A program made the position numbers and the translations under genes. A stretch of 64,000 bases of DNA from Pyropia yezoensis (taxonomy: Eukaryota; Rhodophyta; Bangiophyceae; Bangiales; Bangiaceae): NCBI GenBank assembly GCA_009829735.1, contig CM020618.1:36184894-36248893 (forward strand). The letters are read 5' to 3'. Positions within the stretch are counted from its first letter, which is position 1, and the number at the start of each line of letters is the position of its first letter. Positions 20,903 to 32,205 of the stretch are shown here, in pieces. Under the pieces are notes generated by a model, which saw only the letters and a list, made by a program, of their open reading frames with translations, had not been told where the DNA came from and searched no databases.

Positions 20903-21475
20903 GATAACGGGTGCGGAGTCCCCCGCGCCCACAAGCCGTCGACGGCTACAACCCGGTACGGTGGGATAACCGGGACGAGCCAGGGAAGCGCGGACACCCG
21001 CGCTTATGACCACAAACGGCCACGAGAAGCGCCGCAGGCACGCGGGTCGACCCGCGCCCCACGGGGCTACGACCGCGCTCCACCCAGGCACCTGGGCGGG
21101 ACGGGGCCACACCCACGCACGGGGTAAGTAAGGGGGGTCACCCCCAACCGCCCCCACGCAACGCGGGCAGCCCCCGCCCCCCACTCAATCGTCCACACGA
21201 GAGGGGCCCCCCTACCACCAGGCACCTGGTGGCGGATCCGCTTGCACCACCCCTCGGAAAGGGGGGTCGTGAACAAAAACCCGCATCGGGAAATTAACGG
21301 TCCGGAAAACGGATCGTGTGTGTACCACACAAAGGGGGGCACCCCCCTCGGACAACCTCGAAAAGGGGTGTCTGTCGCGACGGGGCGCAAAGCCCCACCC
21401 GACTGGTAAACGGTCACGCGACCCACTTACATTCGGTACCCCGAATGCAACTCGACCCGAGGACGGGCCGAATCT
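20903..21475. other. Non-coding stretch between aORF and polypurine tract, second copy
   Basis: Counterpart of 11546-12118, with the same palindromes and no supported gene. It would hold the aORF leader if that ORF is transcribed. Confidence 0.45.
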
Positions 21476-21484
21476 AAGGGGGGG
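21476..21484 (+). other. Polypurine tract of inner element
   Basis: AAGGGGGGG, three bases before the 3' LTR at 21488; expected primer for plus-strand DNA synthesis. Confidence 0.82.
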
Positions 21485-21487
21485 ATA

Positions 21488-21850
21488 TGTAGCAATATGG
21501 TTGTCCGTATTGTGACCCTAATATTAGGGGGGCTACTTCTAACCCTTAACTTTCAATTTGATAGTTCGTACTGGTCACGGTATCTATAAGTTACGTATGA
21601 CCAGAGGGACTTGCATCTTGGGGTGGAGGGTAGTTAGTAGTGTCTCCGAGGGTTTATAACGAGGGGGCCGGTGGCGAATCCACCGCCGGCCAAGGTAGAA
21701 CAACAAACCCCTCCCATTTGGGCTCCCATCTGTGTCCCGTGGCTTGCGCTCCAAGGACAGCAACCTTGGCCTCCCGGTGACGTTGGTGCCGATCCCCCTT
21801 GGTGAGTGTTCCCTGAGAGTGGACGCGCGACGGATCCCTATTGTGCTACA
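21488..21850 (+). repeat. 3' LTR of inner family-1 element
   Basis: 363 bp, TGTAGCA...TGCTACA, differing from the 5' LTR by about three substitutions by eye. It is followed directly by the TSD CGCAT (21851-21855) and then by the resumed pol of the outer element. Confidence 0.95.
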
Positions 21851-21855
21851 CGCAT
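21851..21855. repeat. Target-site duplication CGCAT, right copy
   Basis: Second copy of the 5-bp duplication, directly after the 3' LTR of the inner element and contiguous with outer pol codons. Confidence 0.93.
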
Positions 21856-24800
21856 CAATCCCCGGGTACACCTTCCGGCCCCGACGACACGGAGTCAGGG
21901 GAAGGATGAGAATCCCCCGATAACGGGAGGCGAGGACGGGATGCCCCGTCACGTTGAACCAGCCAAGGGCCCTGTCCAGGATGCCCGAGGAACATCGGAT
22001 ATCGGTGTAGGACATGTGCTGTTTACCTTGGAGAACTTCAAGGTATCAGCCACACTGGGGGTGGACCCCCAGTCGACCCGATCATATTACCCTGTAGTGG
22101 ATACAGGGGCTGGACCTAACTTGATCCGGAAGGATACCCTCCCGGACAAGTGGCTCCCGCGAGTCCGAGTTGCTCGGGGACCCACGATCAAGGATGCGAA
22201 TGGTCGTCTCATTCGTACGACCGCAGCGATGTCGCTGCAGGTCACCATCGGGGAACTCACTACGGAAGTTGACTTCCTGGTGTGTGAGACCCTATCGGTG
22301 CCCTGCATACTGGGATGCACCTTCATCAACGTTCACGTGGATGCAATCCGGCCAGGCCGGAGGACCGTCGAGCTTCAAGAAGCCGACGGGACGAAGCGAG
22401 GACATACGGCTATCGTCAGGGACCTGACGCTACAAGGGAGCCACGTTAACGTGGCTGAGGTGTACGCAAGCGTCGAGCCGAAGACACTTCAGTTGGCCAA
22501 GCGAGCTCGCTTTGAGCCGTTGTCGGAGACAGTCCTCCCGGTTAACTGCGACCTCGCAGGCATCTGCAGAGTCCGGTCCAACCTGCGGACGTACAAGCGC
22601 CATGGGTTGACTATGGCCAACGGTCTCATAGACCTTCCAGCAGGAGGGTCGTCCCTCCTAGTGATGGCGAACTATCGCCGAAAGGCAGTCACCCTCCCGA
22701 AGGGAACTATCCTCGGGATTGCCGAGCTCTACGAAGGAGATATCCTTACCCCTGAAAAGGAAGGTCAAGTGGAACCACTTGAGGTGCTGGCGGTCGGCGA
22801 GACCACCGAGCGACAGCAACCCGATGACGGGAAGCCTAACCCATCGGCGCCTTCGGAGGACGTGCCGGCAAAGGACCAAGAAGCACTGAAGGCCCTGGCC
22901 GAGGCTGACCTCGACCACCTTCCCCCTTCGGTAGCCGAAGGGGTACGACGGATGCTAAGAAAGCATGACGTCATGTGGACAGGCGGAGCCTTGGGTACCA
23001 TTGGGGCAACCCAACATCGTATAGACCTGGTACCAGGCGCACGCCCCGCCCGGTCACAACCGCACCGAGCGGGACCTATGCAACGAGAGATCGTTGATGG
23101 AGAAGTGAAGAGGATGAGCGAAGCGAAGGTGATACGACCTTCGATGTCGGAGTGGGGTGCCCCAGTCGTTATCGTACCGAAGAAGGATCAAACCCCTCGG
23201 TTTTGCATCGATTATCGACGCCTCAACTTGGTTACCAAGAAAGACTCATACCCTTTACCAAGGATGGATGAATGCATCGACTCCCTGGGGGAAGCTACGG
23301 TGTTTACCACCATCGACTGCAATGCCGGATACTGGCAGATCCCAGTGGCGGCCGAGGACATCCCCAAGACGGCGTTCGTCTGTCACAGTGGAGTGTACGA
23401 GTTCCTAAGGATGCCCTTCGGATTGTCCAACGCCCCCGCTACATTCCAGCGGGCTATCGACATTATACTGTCGGGGGTGAAGTGGCGTAACTGCCTAGTG
23501 TACCTCGAAAACGTCATCGTCTTCTCGCGCAAACATGGATGACCATGTGCAACATGTTGACGAGGTACTCACCCTCTTGAGGGACGCCGGGGTAACCCTG
23601 CGTCTGAAGAAGTGCGCCTTCTTCCAACAGACGGTCGAGTATCTGGGCCACCAGATAACCCCTGGTAAACTAGGGGTACTCGAAGCCAATACCCGGGCAC
23701 TCCGGGATGCCCGGTTCCCTAACACCCAGACGCAGCTCAAGAGCTTCCTGGGAATGTGCAACGTATACCGACGGTTCGTCAAGGACTTCGCTCGGATAGC
23801 TAAACCGTTAACGGTTCTTACGAGCAGTACCTTGCCCAAGGTACTCCAACCCCCTTCGCCTAGCGAAGAGGAGGCATTCGAGTCGCTGAAGCGAGCCCTA
23901 CTATCCCCACCCGTCCTTGCGTTACCGCACAGACGGGGTACCTTCGTCATCGATGTCGATGCGTGCGACACCCAAGTGGGATGCACCCTGCTACAGGGAG
24001 AGACGTTGATCGGTTCCGATAACGTTATCCCGGACCTACGCCCGGTAGGGTACTTCAGCCGGACACTCAACCCGGCTGAGCGTAACTATAGTGCCACCGA
24101 GCGTGAGTGCCTCGGGGTTATATGGGCAGTGCAACTGCTCCGCCCATACCTGGAGGGCTCTAGGTTCATTGTGAGGTCCGACCACGAACCCCTACGATGG
24201 CTCCTGAACCTTGGTGACAAGGATTCCGATAGCCATGGGAGGCTAGCCCGATGGAGGCTGAAGATGGCCGAGCACGACTACCGCACTGTGTATAAGGCTG
24301 GGTCAACCCACCACCTCGGAGACGCGCTGTCTCGACTCGACACCCCGAGCGGGGATACCCGCCCGGTGGACGAGGACATCCCGGTGGTACCGGTCTGCCT
24401 GGTGGGTAACGCCACCCAAGGTATGGTTGACCATACCATGGCACACCGAGCATGCCCACTGACTCTCGCGGACTTCCGCGAGGCACAAGCCAATGACGAC
24501 GACTGTAGACGCCATCGCGCCAACCTCCTGGCCGGTACGGCCGGCATCTTCTCCGAGAATGAAGACGGACTCATATACCGGCGGGCACCCGCCGATGGAC
24601 GACATCAAGTCGTGGTTCCCGTGTCCTTACGGCAAGCCGTCATGGAACGAGAACACGAGAACCCTACAGCCGGACACCCGGGGGGTTCACGTATGTTCGC
24701 AGCAATGCGAAGGTTCTTCTACTGGCCAGCCATGACCGTCGACGTGGTCGACCACGTAAGGGGATGCCACCCCTGTGCACGTAACCGCATGAGTCTACAT

Positions 24801-25931
24801 AGGCAGGCGTCTGCCATGAAACTGTTCCCACCTGATGGGCCCAACGAGCAGGTCGCTATCGACATACTCGGGCCACTTCCGGTAACGGAAGAAGGGAACA
24901 GGTACATCCTAGTCATGTCAGACCGATTCACTAAGCTGTCACGAGCGGCAGCCATCCCGAATGATACGGCATATACCATCATGAACGCAGTGGCTGACGA
25001 CTGGATCAGTACATACGGAGTCATGAAGCAACTCCTCTCCGACAACGGAGCAAACCTGACGTCTGCATTCTGCACTAAGGTCATGGGCATGTTCGGCATC
25101 GAACCACGTCGGGCATCCGACTACCATTCGCAAACCAACGGGCAAGTGGAGCGGTTTAACCGCACCATTTTTAAGATGCTACAGTGCTACGTGGCCGAGC
25201 ACACGAACACTTGGGACAGGCTTCTGTCCGTACTCACCCTGGCATACAATGCCAGGCCACATCGGAGTACCAACATCGCCCCACTGGAGTGGGTCATGCC
25301 ACTAGGCGTCGGTAACCTGACGCTGCCACCCGGCAGGTGCACTCGGTATGATACACCGAAGGGCCGACCGGCCGAATGCATCCACCTAGCTTGGTTGGCC
25401 AAGCTATCGTGGATGATTCCTAAGCTCAAGGGTGCCCTTGAAAGAACACAACTTCGATACAAGAAGAACTTCGACGCCCGACTACGGGTGCGCAACGCTA
25501 CCCTGATGACAGGCGACTGGGTCTATATCAGACACCAGAAGCTCCGAGGGAACACGCTCATGCAACCGGTCAAGGGACCGTACCAGATCCTCCACAGAGA
25601 TGACCACTAGGTTATCCTCCACTCCGATACGGAGATACAACGCATCAGTATCAACGATGTCACACCAGCGCCAAAGCCAGAACATCCTCAGCCGGTACCG
25701 GCTGGGTTGCTACATGAGGCGCTTACCACCCACCGGTCGGATGACCCGGTGGGACCGGATGGAATCCCGTACCAAGTGGAGAGCATCGTCGGACATACCG
25801 ACCCAGACCATCCAGAACCCTGGTACGTCAAGGTAATGCGGGTCGGTTACGACTCACCCACCTGGGAACAGGCGGCGAATATACCCCGCCAACTACTCAT
25901 GCCGTACATGAGGAGACGCCGCCTCCTGTAA
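21856..25931 (+). pseudogene. pol: Pol of outer family-1 copy, inactivated
   Basis: Rest of the pol begun at 1577. Protease DTGAG and RT motifs up to 23500 are in frame. The catalytic YLDD then reads YLEN (23501-23512), so both metal-binding aspartates are lost. An extra A near 23531 shifts the frame. The frame recovered from 23535 covers the RT end, RNase H and integrase until a TAG at 25608-25610 before the chromodomain, which stays readable to 25931. The inner insertion also separates it from gag. The copy cannot make active reverse transcriptase. Confidence 0.93.
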
Positions 25932-26009
25932 CAACCCAACCGACACCGACTTCGGATGTTGGGGGGTGGGGCCTAGACCTACTAAGTTGGGTGTGACATG
26001 GTTATGGCA

Positions 26010-26203
26010 GACTTAGGGTTCTAAGTCAAATCGGACTTGGGTTTCTAAGTCCAGCCAAGCTTAGGTAACTAAGTAAGACCTGAACCTTAGTAAGTTAACT
26101 TGAAGGTAGAGGCTAACTCCGATAATATCGAAGTAACTAGGGGGCTTACAAGGGAGGATGACCTCCCCAAGCCAAGACACAAAGTGAGGGAGGATGACCT
26201 CCC
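26010..26203. repeat. Hairpin-rich zone, outer copy (3 units)
   Basis: Three 24-bp units (CTTAG or CTTGG at 26012, 26036 and 26060) instead of four, followed by the TCGAT-type and two GGGAGG/CCTCCC stems. Unit number varies but period and loop length are kept. Confidence 0.8.
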
Positions 26204-26380
26204 CAAGCATGAACCAACTGGAAGAAGTTGGACGGGAGGCAAGGCACCACTGAGCCAGAAGGGGTACTCCCCAGGGCAGCAAACAGAGGCGAGCAATGCC
26301 CCCAAAGGGGCTGGGTTTTACACACTAATACCCGGCCACCATAAGGGTCACCGGATCCCTCACTCTCACTCCCACAACCA

Positions 26381-28912
26381 TCAGAAGGGGTTACCCCCGC
26401 CAGCAGAAGGGGGCCAGTCAAGCGTCGTCGCGTACACTTCCGTACTCCAACGGTCGGCTATCTCACGCCGGTTGAGCGCCTGAGCTACCTCAGCGCTAAG
26501 ATGCACCAGAGTGCTGTCACCAGCCTCCACAGCATTCAGAGCCATCTGTAGGCGGTTGAGCACCCAACCGAGGCAACGCGCGGTACCGACCAGCGCAGCA
26601 GCTGGGGGGATGTCCCCCCAGCTAACCGGAGGCGCCTCCGTCAACTCACGAGAGAGAAGGGCGTTAACGCCCTCATACCACAAGCGAGGACCCCCCTCGG
26701 GCATGACGGGAGCCGGCGATGCAACCGGAGGAACCGGAGCTACAGCCGGAGGAGTGGACACCGCCAGCGCCGGAGGCGGCGGTAGCTGGTAAGGAGCACG
26801 GTACGACTATGAAGGAGGACCAGACTCCTGGGCAGAACGCCCACCGGGAACCCGGTGGAACTCCCCACGATGACGATACGTCTCGCGGCCCCCACCAGTG
26901 GAGTCCCACTCACGGCGACGGCGACCCGTCCCCATAGGAGTCGGTTTACCGAACTAGGGGGTTCCCACCTGGAGAGGGTCGGGCAGGACCACGGGAATAC
27001 CCAGGCCGGCTACCGACTCGGTGGATGCCCACCCCTGGTATCCATCCTCACCCGAGATAACTCGGCGGATACGTAGCGAGTGACGAGGCAACGGGAGCGT
27101 TCCCGGTTGCGCGTCGCGGAACGGCGGCAAGTTCGCCACCGCCGACCAGTTCACGGCATCGTGAACGGCCACGAGCGCAGTCAGCTCACGGGTTAACCCC
27201 GTCCCAGTAGCAATGGCGGTAACGCCTAGCTCCCCAAGGTGCCGACGGACACCCGTCGGAAGATGGAAGAGCCGGCCCTGTTGGCGGGCCGACAACAGGA
27301 AGGAAGAAACCTGCCCGAGGGTAACCTCGAGGGTGAAGACACCCTGCAGCACATGCGTGGGCCGAGCGGCCAGCACACTGCTGAAGTAGCGCAGGCAAGG
27401 ACCGGTGTCAAACCGGAAAGCCGGGGCGGGCTCGCACCCCTCTTGCCACCCAGGCGAGCGCAACAGAGTGTATACGGGCGCACGACCGTTACCGGTCTGC
27501 AACGCGCACGTTACATCCGTGCGGAATGGGTCCGCCATGACACCATGGTTTCGGCGCCAGCTGGACGCCGACTTCAGACCACCCATGGTCGGGAAGGGCG
27601 GCGTCAGCCACAGATAAGGGGGATCCCCCGGGTAGTCATCCAAACCGGGATACCGGTTGGTACCAGGCACAAGCTGCTCGAAGGCCACAGGGGGCTGGGT
27701 AGCAGCCACCCCGCGGGCACCCGCAGGGTAATCCACCTCCCGCGGCAGCGTGGGGGCAACCAAGTCGCACACCCCAAAGGCGGGGAGGAGGGCAGCCTCA
27801 GGCCGCCCGACCCGGGCGCGCCAGAGTTGAGCATGTTGGTCGTCCGGCTGGCTGAGTATCCAATGATGCTCGGCGCGAACCGCGTCAGGCTGGGCAACCA
27901 GCCGAGCCAACTCCCGCTCCCAACAGGGGTCCAACGGGACCGGACGGGAGGTACCTCCGCGGCGATCCGACGGGTGGAGGTCCACCCGCATCCGACTGCC
28001 CGAATCCATGGGCTCTTGCACGGTCAAGCTGCGCACCCGGGCCACCAGCTCGGAGACCGACAACGGGGGATGTCCCACCGTAGAGGCGTCGCCGCCACTC
28101 GCGGAGGCGGTACCGCCAACCGCAGAGGCGACGCCGCCACCGACCAAGCCAACGCGGCCACCCAACGGGGCAACCCGGGCCGGCCCAGGAAGAAGCGCCG
28201 GCGCCGGCGGAAGCCCAACGGGTAGGTACACCGGCGCCGGAGCACGGGGACGAGGAGGAAGAAGTAGGGCGGGCACCCGCCCGGAGTAGCTCCCGGTGTC
28301 AACCGCCATGGGGGAAGGAGCGTCTTGACCGCTCGACGCCCGCGGCACCGCGGGTAGGGTACCGGCGCCGGCACCACCCGTCGACGTCGCCCCCGCCTCG
28401 GAAGGGGGAGGCACTTGGACAGCCTCGGGAGCCTGAGCACCAGCCGTGCGGGCACCCGCACCGTCTCGACCGGCCACCCCGGGTGTCGCGCCACCACCAC
28501 CACCCGCGTCAACGTCGGGGTCGCGTGGAGGATGCACCGTCCGGACTCCCGGACCACCTTGCCCAGCCGGAGTCGGCCGGGGATCGCCACTTCCGCCGTA
28601 GGGCGGGCCATCTTGGGGTAGCTGCGGCGAGCCGGCACCGGCACCAGGCTCCATCCGGGCAGCCGGCAGAGAAGGGGTAGAAGCCGCCACGCGCGGTTGA
28701 CCGCCGGGTTGACCCTCGACCGACGGCACCGTCGTGCCGCTGCACACGGACGACAGCCCTCCGGCCGACGAACGGACGGACACCGCAGGCTCGTCGTCTT
28801 CAGACGAGCTCGCCCCGTAACGCGCGGCGGCAGGACCGACAGGCGCGTCGTCCTCCATCTCCTCCCCGATCAGGAGGTCTTCCTCCTCCCCAAGCACCTG
28901 GGGATAGGACAT
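26381..28912 (-). pseudogene. Antisense ORF of outer family-1 copy, interrupted
   Basis: Homologue of the intact aORF (18455-20902), from the same Met-Ser-Tyr-Pro-Gln start. It is open for 653 codons to an in-frame stop at 26954, then broken again near 26806. The last part (26381-26761) reads through to the conserved end. Compared with the inner copy it has many amino-acid changes and in-frame length changes in the disordered section, while the Trp-rich core and VHDAVN are unchanged. That pattern suggests selection on the protein before this copy died. Confidence 0.75.
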
Positions 28913-29488
28913 GATAACGGGTGGCAGAGTCCCCCGCGCCCACAAGTCGTCGACGGCTACGACCCGGTACGGTGGGACAACCAGGACGAGCCAGGGAAGC
29001 GCGGGCACCCGCGCTTATGACCACAAACAGCCACGAGAAGCGCCGCAGGCACGCGGGTCGACCCGCGCCCCACAGGGCTACGAACGCGCTCCACCCAGGC
29101 ACCTGGGCGGGACGGGGCCACACCCCCGTACGGGGCTATCAAGAGGGGTTCACCCCGAAATCGCTCCCGCGAAAAGCGGGAGCGGCCGCCCCCATTCACT
29201 CTGTAACACGAGAGAGGCTCCCCTACCACCAGGCACCTGGTGGCGGATCCGCTTGCACCACCCCTCGGAAAGGGGGGGGTCGTGAACAGAAGCCCGCATT
29301 GGGAATTTAACGGTCCGGAAAACGGATCGTGTGTGTACCACACAAAGGGGGGCACCCCCCTCAGACAACCTCGAAAAGGGGTGTCTGTCGCGACAGGGCG
29401 CAAAGCCCCACCCGACTGGTAAACGGTCACGCGACCCACTTACATTCGGTAACCCGAATGCAACTCGACCCGAGGACGGGCCGAATCT
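28913..29488. other. Non-coding stretch before outer 3' LTR
   Basis: GC-rich spacer matching 11546-12118 and 20903-21475; no gene seen. A polypurine tract (AAGGGGGGG) ends it just before the LTR at 29501. Confidence 0.45.
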
Positions 29489-29500
29489 AAGGGGGGGATA

Positions 29501-29863
29501 TGTAGCAATATGGTTGGCCGTATTGAGACCCTAATGTTAGGGGGGCTACTTCTAATCCTTGGCTTTCAATTTGAGAGTCCGTACTGGTCACGGTATCTAT
29601 AAATTACGTATGACCAGAGGGACTTGCATCTTGGGGTGGAGGGTAGTTAGTAGTGTCTCCGAGGGTTTATAACGAGGGGGCCGGCGGTGAATCCACCGCC
29701 GGCCAAGGAAGAACAACAAACCCCTCCCATTTGAGCTCCCATCTTGGTCCCGTGGCTTGCGCTCCAAGGACAGCAACCTTGGCCTCCCGGTGACGTTGGT
29801 GCCGATCCCCCTTGGTGAGTGTTCCCTGAGAGTGGACGTGCGACGGATTCCTATTGTGCTACA
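29501..29863 (+). repeat. 3' LTR of outer family-1 element
   Basis: 363 bp with TGTAGCA and TGCTACA ends, carrying several substitutions relative to the inner LTRs. It abuts the family-3 gag; the expected TSD would be CGTTT (29864-29868), with its partner outside the window. Confidence 0.93.
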
Positions 29864-31617
29864 CGTTTACTCAACTTGGGCCAATCATATGCCCAGTGTC
29901 CATCGGAGTTGCAGTTCCAACACCGTTTGTCTGTTCCTGGAGGGGTCTTCCCGACTGGGGAAGACGAAGAGGTACCCTGGGAAGTTCCCACGGCAGCTAC
30001 CACCCTGTCCTTGCGGATTCGGCGCGCCTCCCTCAGCTCTCTGGCCTGGCGCGCCTCCTCACGTTCCTTGGCCAACTCGGCCTGACGCTCCTGGCGTTGT
30101 TCCTCCCGCAACTTGCGGTAGACCTCACCTCTGCGGTAAGCGAACCTAGCCAACTCGGCCAGGGTCGCCCGGGCAGTGTTATGCTCCCGGGCCTCCATCC
30201 GGACTGACAAATGGAGTCCCTCCACAAACCGACTCTTCACCACAGCTTGTGGATGAAGAAACCCACAAAGATTGTTGAGCTTACGAACTCGCTCCGCAAA
30301 GGACAACTCGTCCTCCGCCTCTTCCTGATGGGCTTGCGTAAACTCCTCGACTTGAGAAGCCAACGCCGCTTCATCAACCATGGCTCTCAACAACCAGTTG
30401 ACGAGCTCTAAATTGGACGTCACTCCACCAGCGCCTCCACTTGAGGAGCTGGGCATGACGGACATAAGTTCTGTCCGCAGGTCGCCCTTTGTAAACTCCT
30501 GTAGCATATAGAAAGCCATGCCTTCACTTATGGCATTGTCGTCACATGCTTTTGTGAAACGACGTAGAAACTGAAAGACACGGAGGGGGGGAGTTCCATC
30601 CCACTCCGCTTTGTGCCCAAAAGAGTGAAGTGCATTCTTCTTGGCACGGCCCATGGCTCGGGCCTGGACAGGACCATACGCCACCGACTTGTTGTGGAGG
30701 GCGTAGGTCTCACAGTCAAAGATCCTCTGGTAGACCGGGTTGGCTACCTGGATCTTGGGCGCCACCTCACGTTGAGGGAACAGCCGCTGTGGCACTGGAG
30801 TAAGTTCACCCTCAGTGCCTGTAGTCCGGCGCGGCGCGCTTGGTGTAGCCGCCGGCGTTTCCGGGGGAAACTCCCCCGTGAAGGGCGTACGCCCCACCGA
30901 GTATGGTATGGCTCCCTCGTTGGGAGTCACAGGTGTCGCCCCATGTTCGGGGCGACCTGAGATAGGCGTGAGGAGGGATTCCTCCTGCGCCTGCGGGCTC
31001 GAAAGCCCCAATCCGGTCTGGACATTAAGACCACCTGGCAAACTCGCCACAATCTGATTCAGAATAGTATTCGTCATCGTGACCACCAGGTCCGGCAAAG
31101 TCTGCCGCAACACATTGGTCGCCTCCCGACGGACAGTTGCCGCGAGGAGTGGGTTGTCGACTCCAGTTGAGTCTCGGTCCGCCTCCGGGAGTCCACCTGA
31201 GGGGTAACCACGTTCCTCAGGGGTCTCAACCGGGGGCATGGGCGCGAGCCCATCGCCGACCAACGGAGGTCCGCCGTCCTCCGAAAGCCTAGTTGGGGAC
31301 GGCTCCAAGCCAAAGTTAGCTCCAACCCGAGTGGAACCCGCGGGGACAGTCCTCACCCCTTGGGACGTTCCCGTTGAGTGTACCACACGGTGGCCAGACT
31401 TCGGCCCACCCACATCAGAAGTGTCACCCGAGTGAACTCCCGACTGAGTCGGGGTGGCCTGTTGCCCGCCCGCACTTCCAGTCCTGCTGGCTTGAGGGAC
31501 CTCTAGTCCCTCTGCGACCCCAGGTAAACCCACCTGTGTCTCACCAGTATTCAAAGGCACTGAAGTACGTGCGTCACCCGTGTACTCCCCGGACGACGGG
31601 GGGTCCGAACTAGCCAT
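29864..31617 (-). pseudogene. gag: Gag of a family-3 chromovirus, interrupted at its zinc knuckle
   Basis: Minus-strand Gag-like ORF from the ATG at 31617 (open in frame to a GTG eight codons up). The N-terminal half is Pro/Ser/Thr/Gly-rich. The middle has a Retrotrans_gag-like segment (LRVFQFLRRFTKACDDNAIS) resembling the family-2 Gag, then a long charged helix rich in Arg, Glu and Ala. The zinc knuckle reads C-x2-C-x4-H-x4 then Trp where the last Cys should be (TGG for TGC). The outer family-1 LTR cuts the gene about ten codons later. The rest of the element (pol, 3' LTR) must lie left of the window. Confidence 0.85.
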
Positions 31618-31716
31618 GTTGGCTGACGATCCGTATGACACGGTCCAAGTCCACTGTTCCTCTGAGACAGAGGGCCCCCTACACCCGGGTGCACCCGGAG
31701 GTAAAGTTTACCTCTG

Positions 31717-31734
31717 TCCCCTGCTGCTCCACCA
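31717..31734 (-). other. Primer-binding site, family 3
   Basis: Reverse complement reads TGGTGGAGCAGCAGGGGA, two bases inside the family-3 5' LTR; identical to the PBS of families 1 and 2. Confidence 0.88.
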
Positions 31735-31736
31735 AA

Positions 31737-32205
31737 TGTGGCAAAAACCACTTACACACGCGACACCCAAGTTGGGGCGGTGTACAAGGGCTGCCTCCCG
31801 TGTCGGGGGAACCGGAAGAAGTGCAAGTCGCACACACTCTGTCCCTGTTGTGGGGCAAACCCCCCACTGACAAACAAGAAGATGGTGTGTGGTCCAACAG
31901 TTTCTTGGTCGGGACGGAGACGCAGAGCCAAGCCCCGCTGTCCCTCCCCTTATCCCCCCAGGGTCCCCTCAGAATCTCGCCACTCAGAATCTCCCACCCC
32001 AGCACCTGCCCACCGGGCCACACGAAAACTCAAGACGATAAATGCAGAAAACCCTCAAATCCAAGTTGGATTTACTACTAAGCTAACTATCCCAAACTTA
32101 GAGAATATGGACCCAAATGCAGGGGGAGGAACGGATCAGGCTAGTGGCCTGCCGCCCCTTGCATGGCACGTGTTGCCCCCCTACCTGGGGGTCAATACTG
32201 CCACA
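31737..32205 (-). repeat. 5' LTR of family-3 element
   Basis: 469 bp with inverted ends TGTGGCA and TGCCACA. The inner end is set by the PBS. The outer end is set by the break in homology of the old family-2 pol at 32206 (TSD candidate CCGCG, 32206-32210). Its sequence is unrelated to the LTRs of families 1 and 2. Confidence 0.87.

Larger units (their letters stand above)
1669..21850 (+). mobile_element. Family-1 chromovirus, inner insertion (written as tandem LTR-int-LTR-int-LTR)
   Basis: A Ty3/gypsy insertion bounded by 363-bp LTRs (1669-2031 and 21488-21850) and the 5-bp TSD CGCAT. It contains two internal regions separated by a middle LTR that runs into a 500-N gap (12131-12811). Both carry gag, pol and an antisense ORF. 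From about 15000 to 19249 the second copy equals the first (5640-9889) base for base at an offset of 9360. A true tandem could come from LTR-LTR recombination, but single-base indels cluster on both sides of the gap, so an assembly duplication of one element is equally possible. Confidence 0.9.
21851..29863 (+). mobile_element. Family-1 chromovirus, outer copy, right part
   Basis: Continuation of the element interrupted at 1668: pol, hairpin zone, antisense ORF, polypurine tract and 3' LTR. It is more diverged from the inner copies than they are from each other, and its pol and antisense ORF are broken. This agrees with its being the older insertion. Confidence 0.93.
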
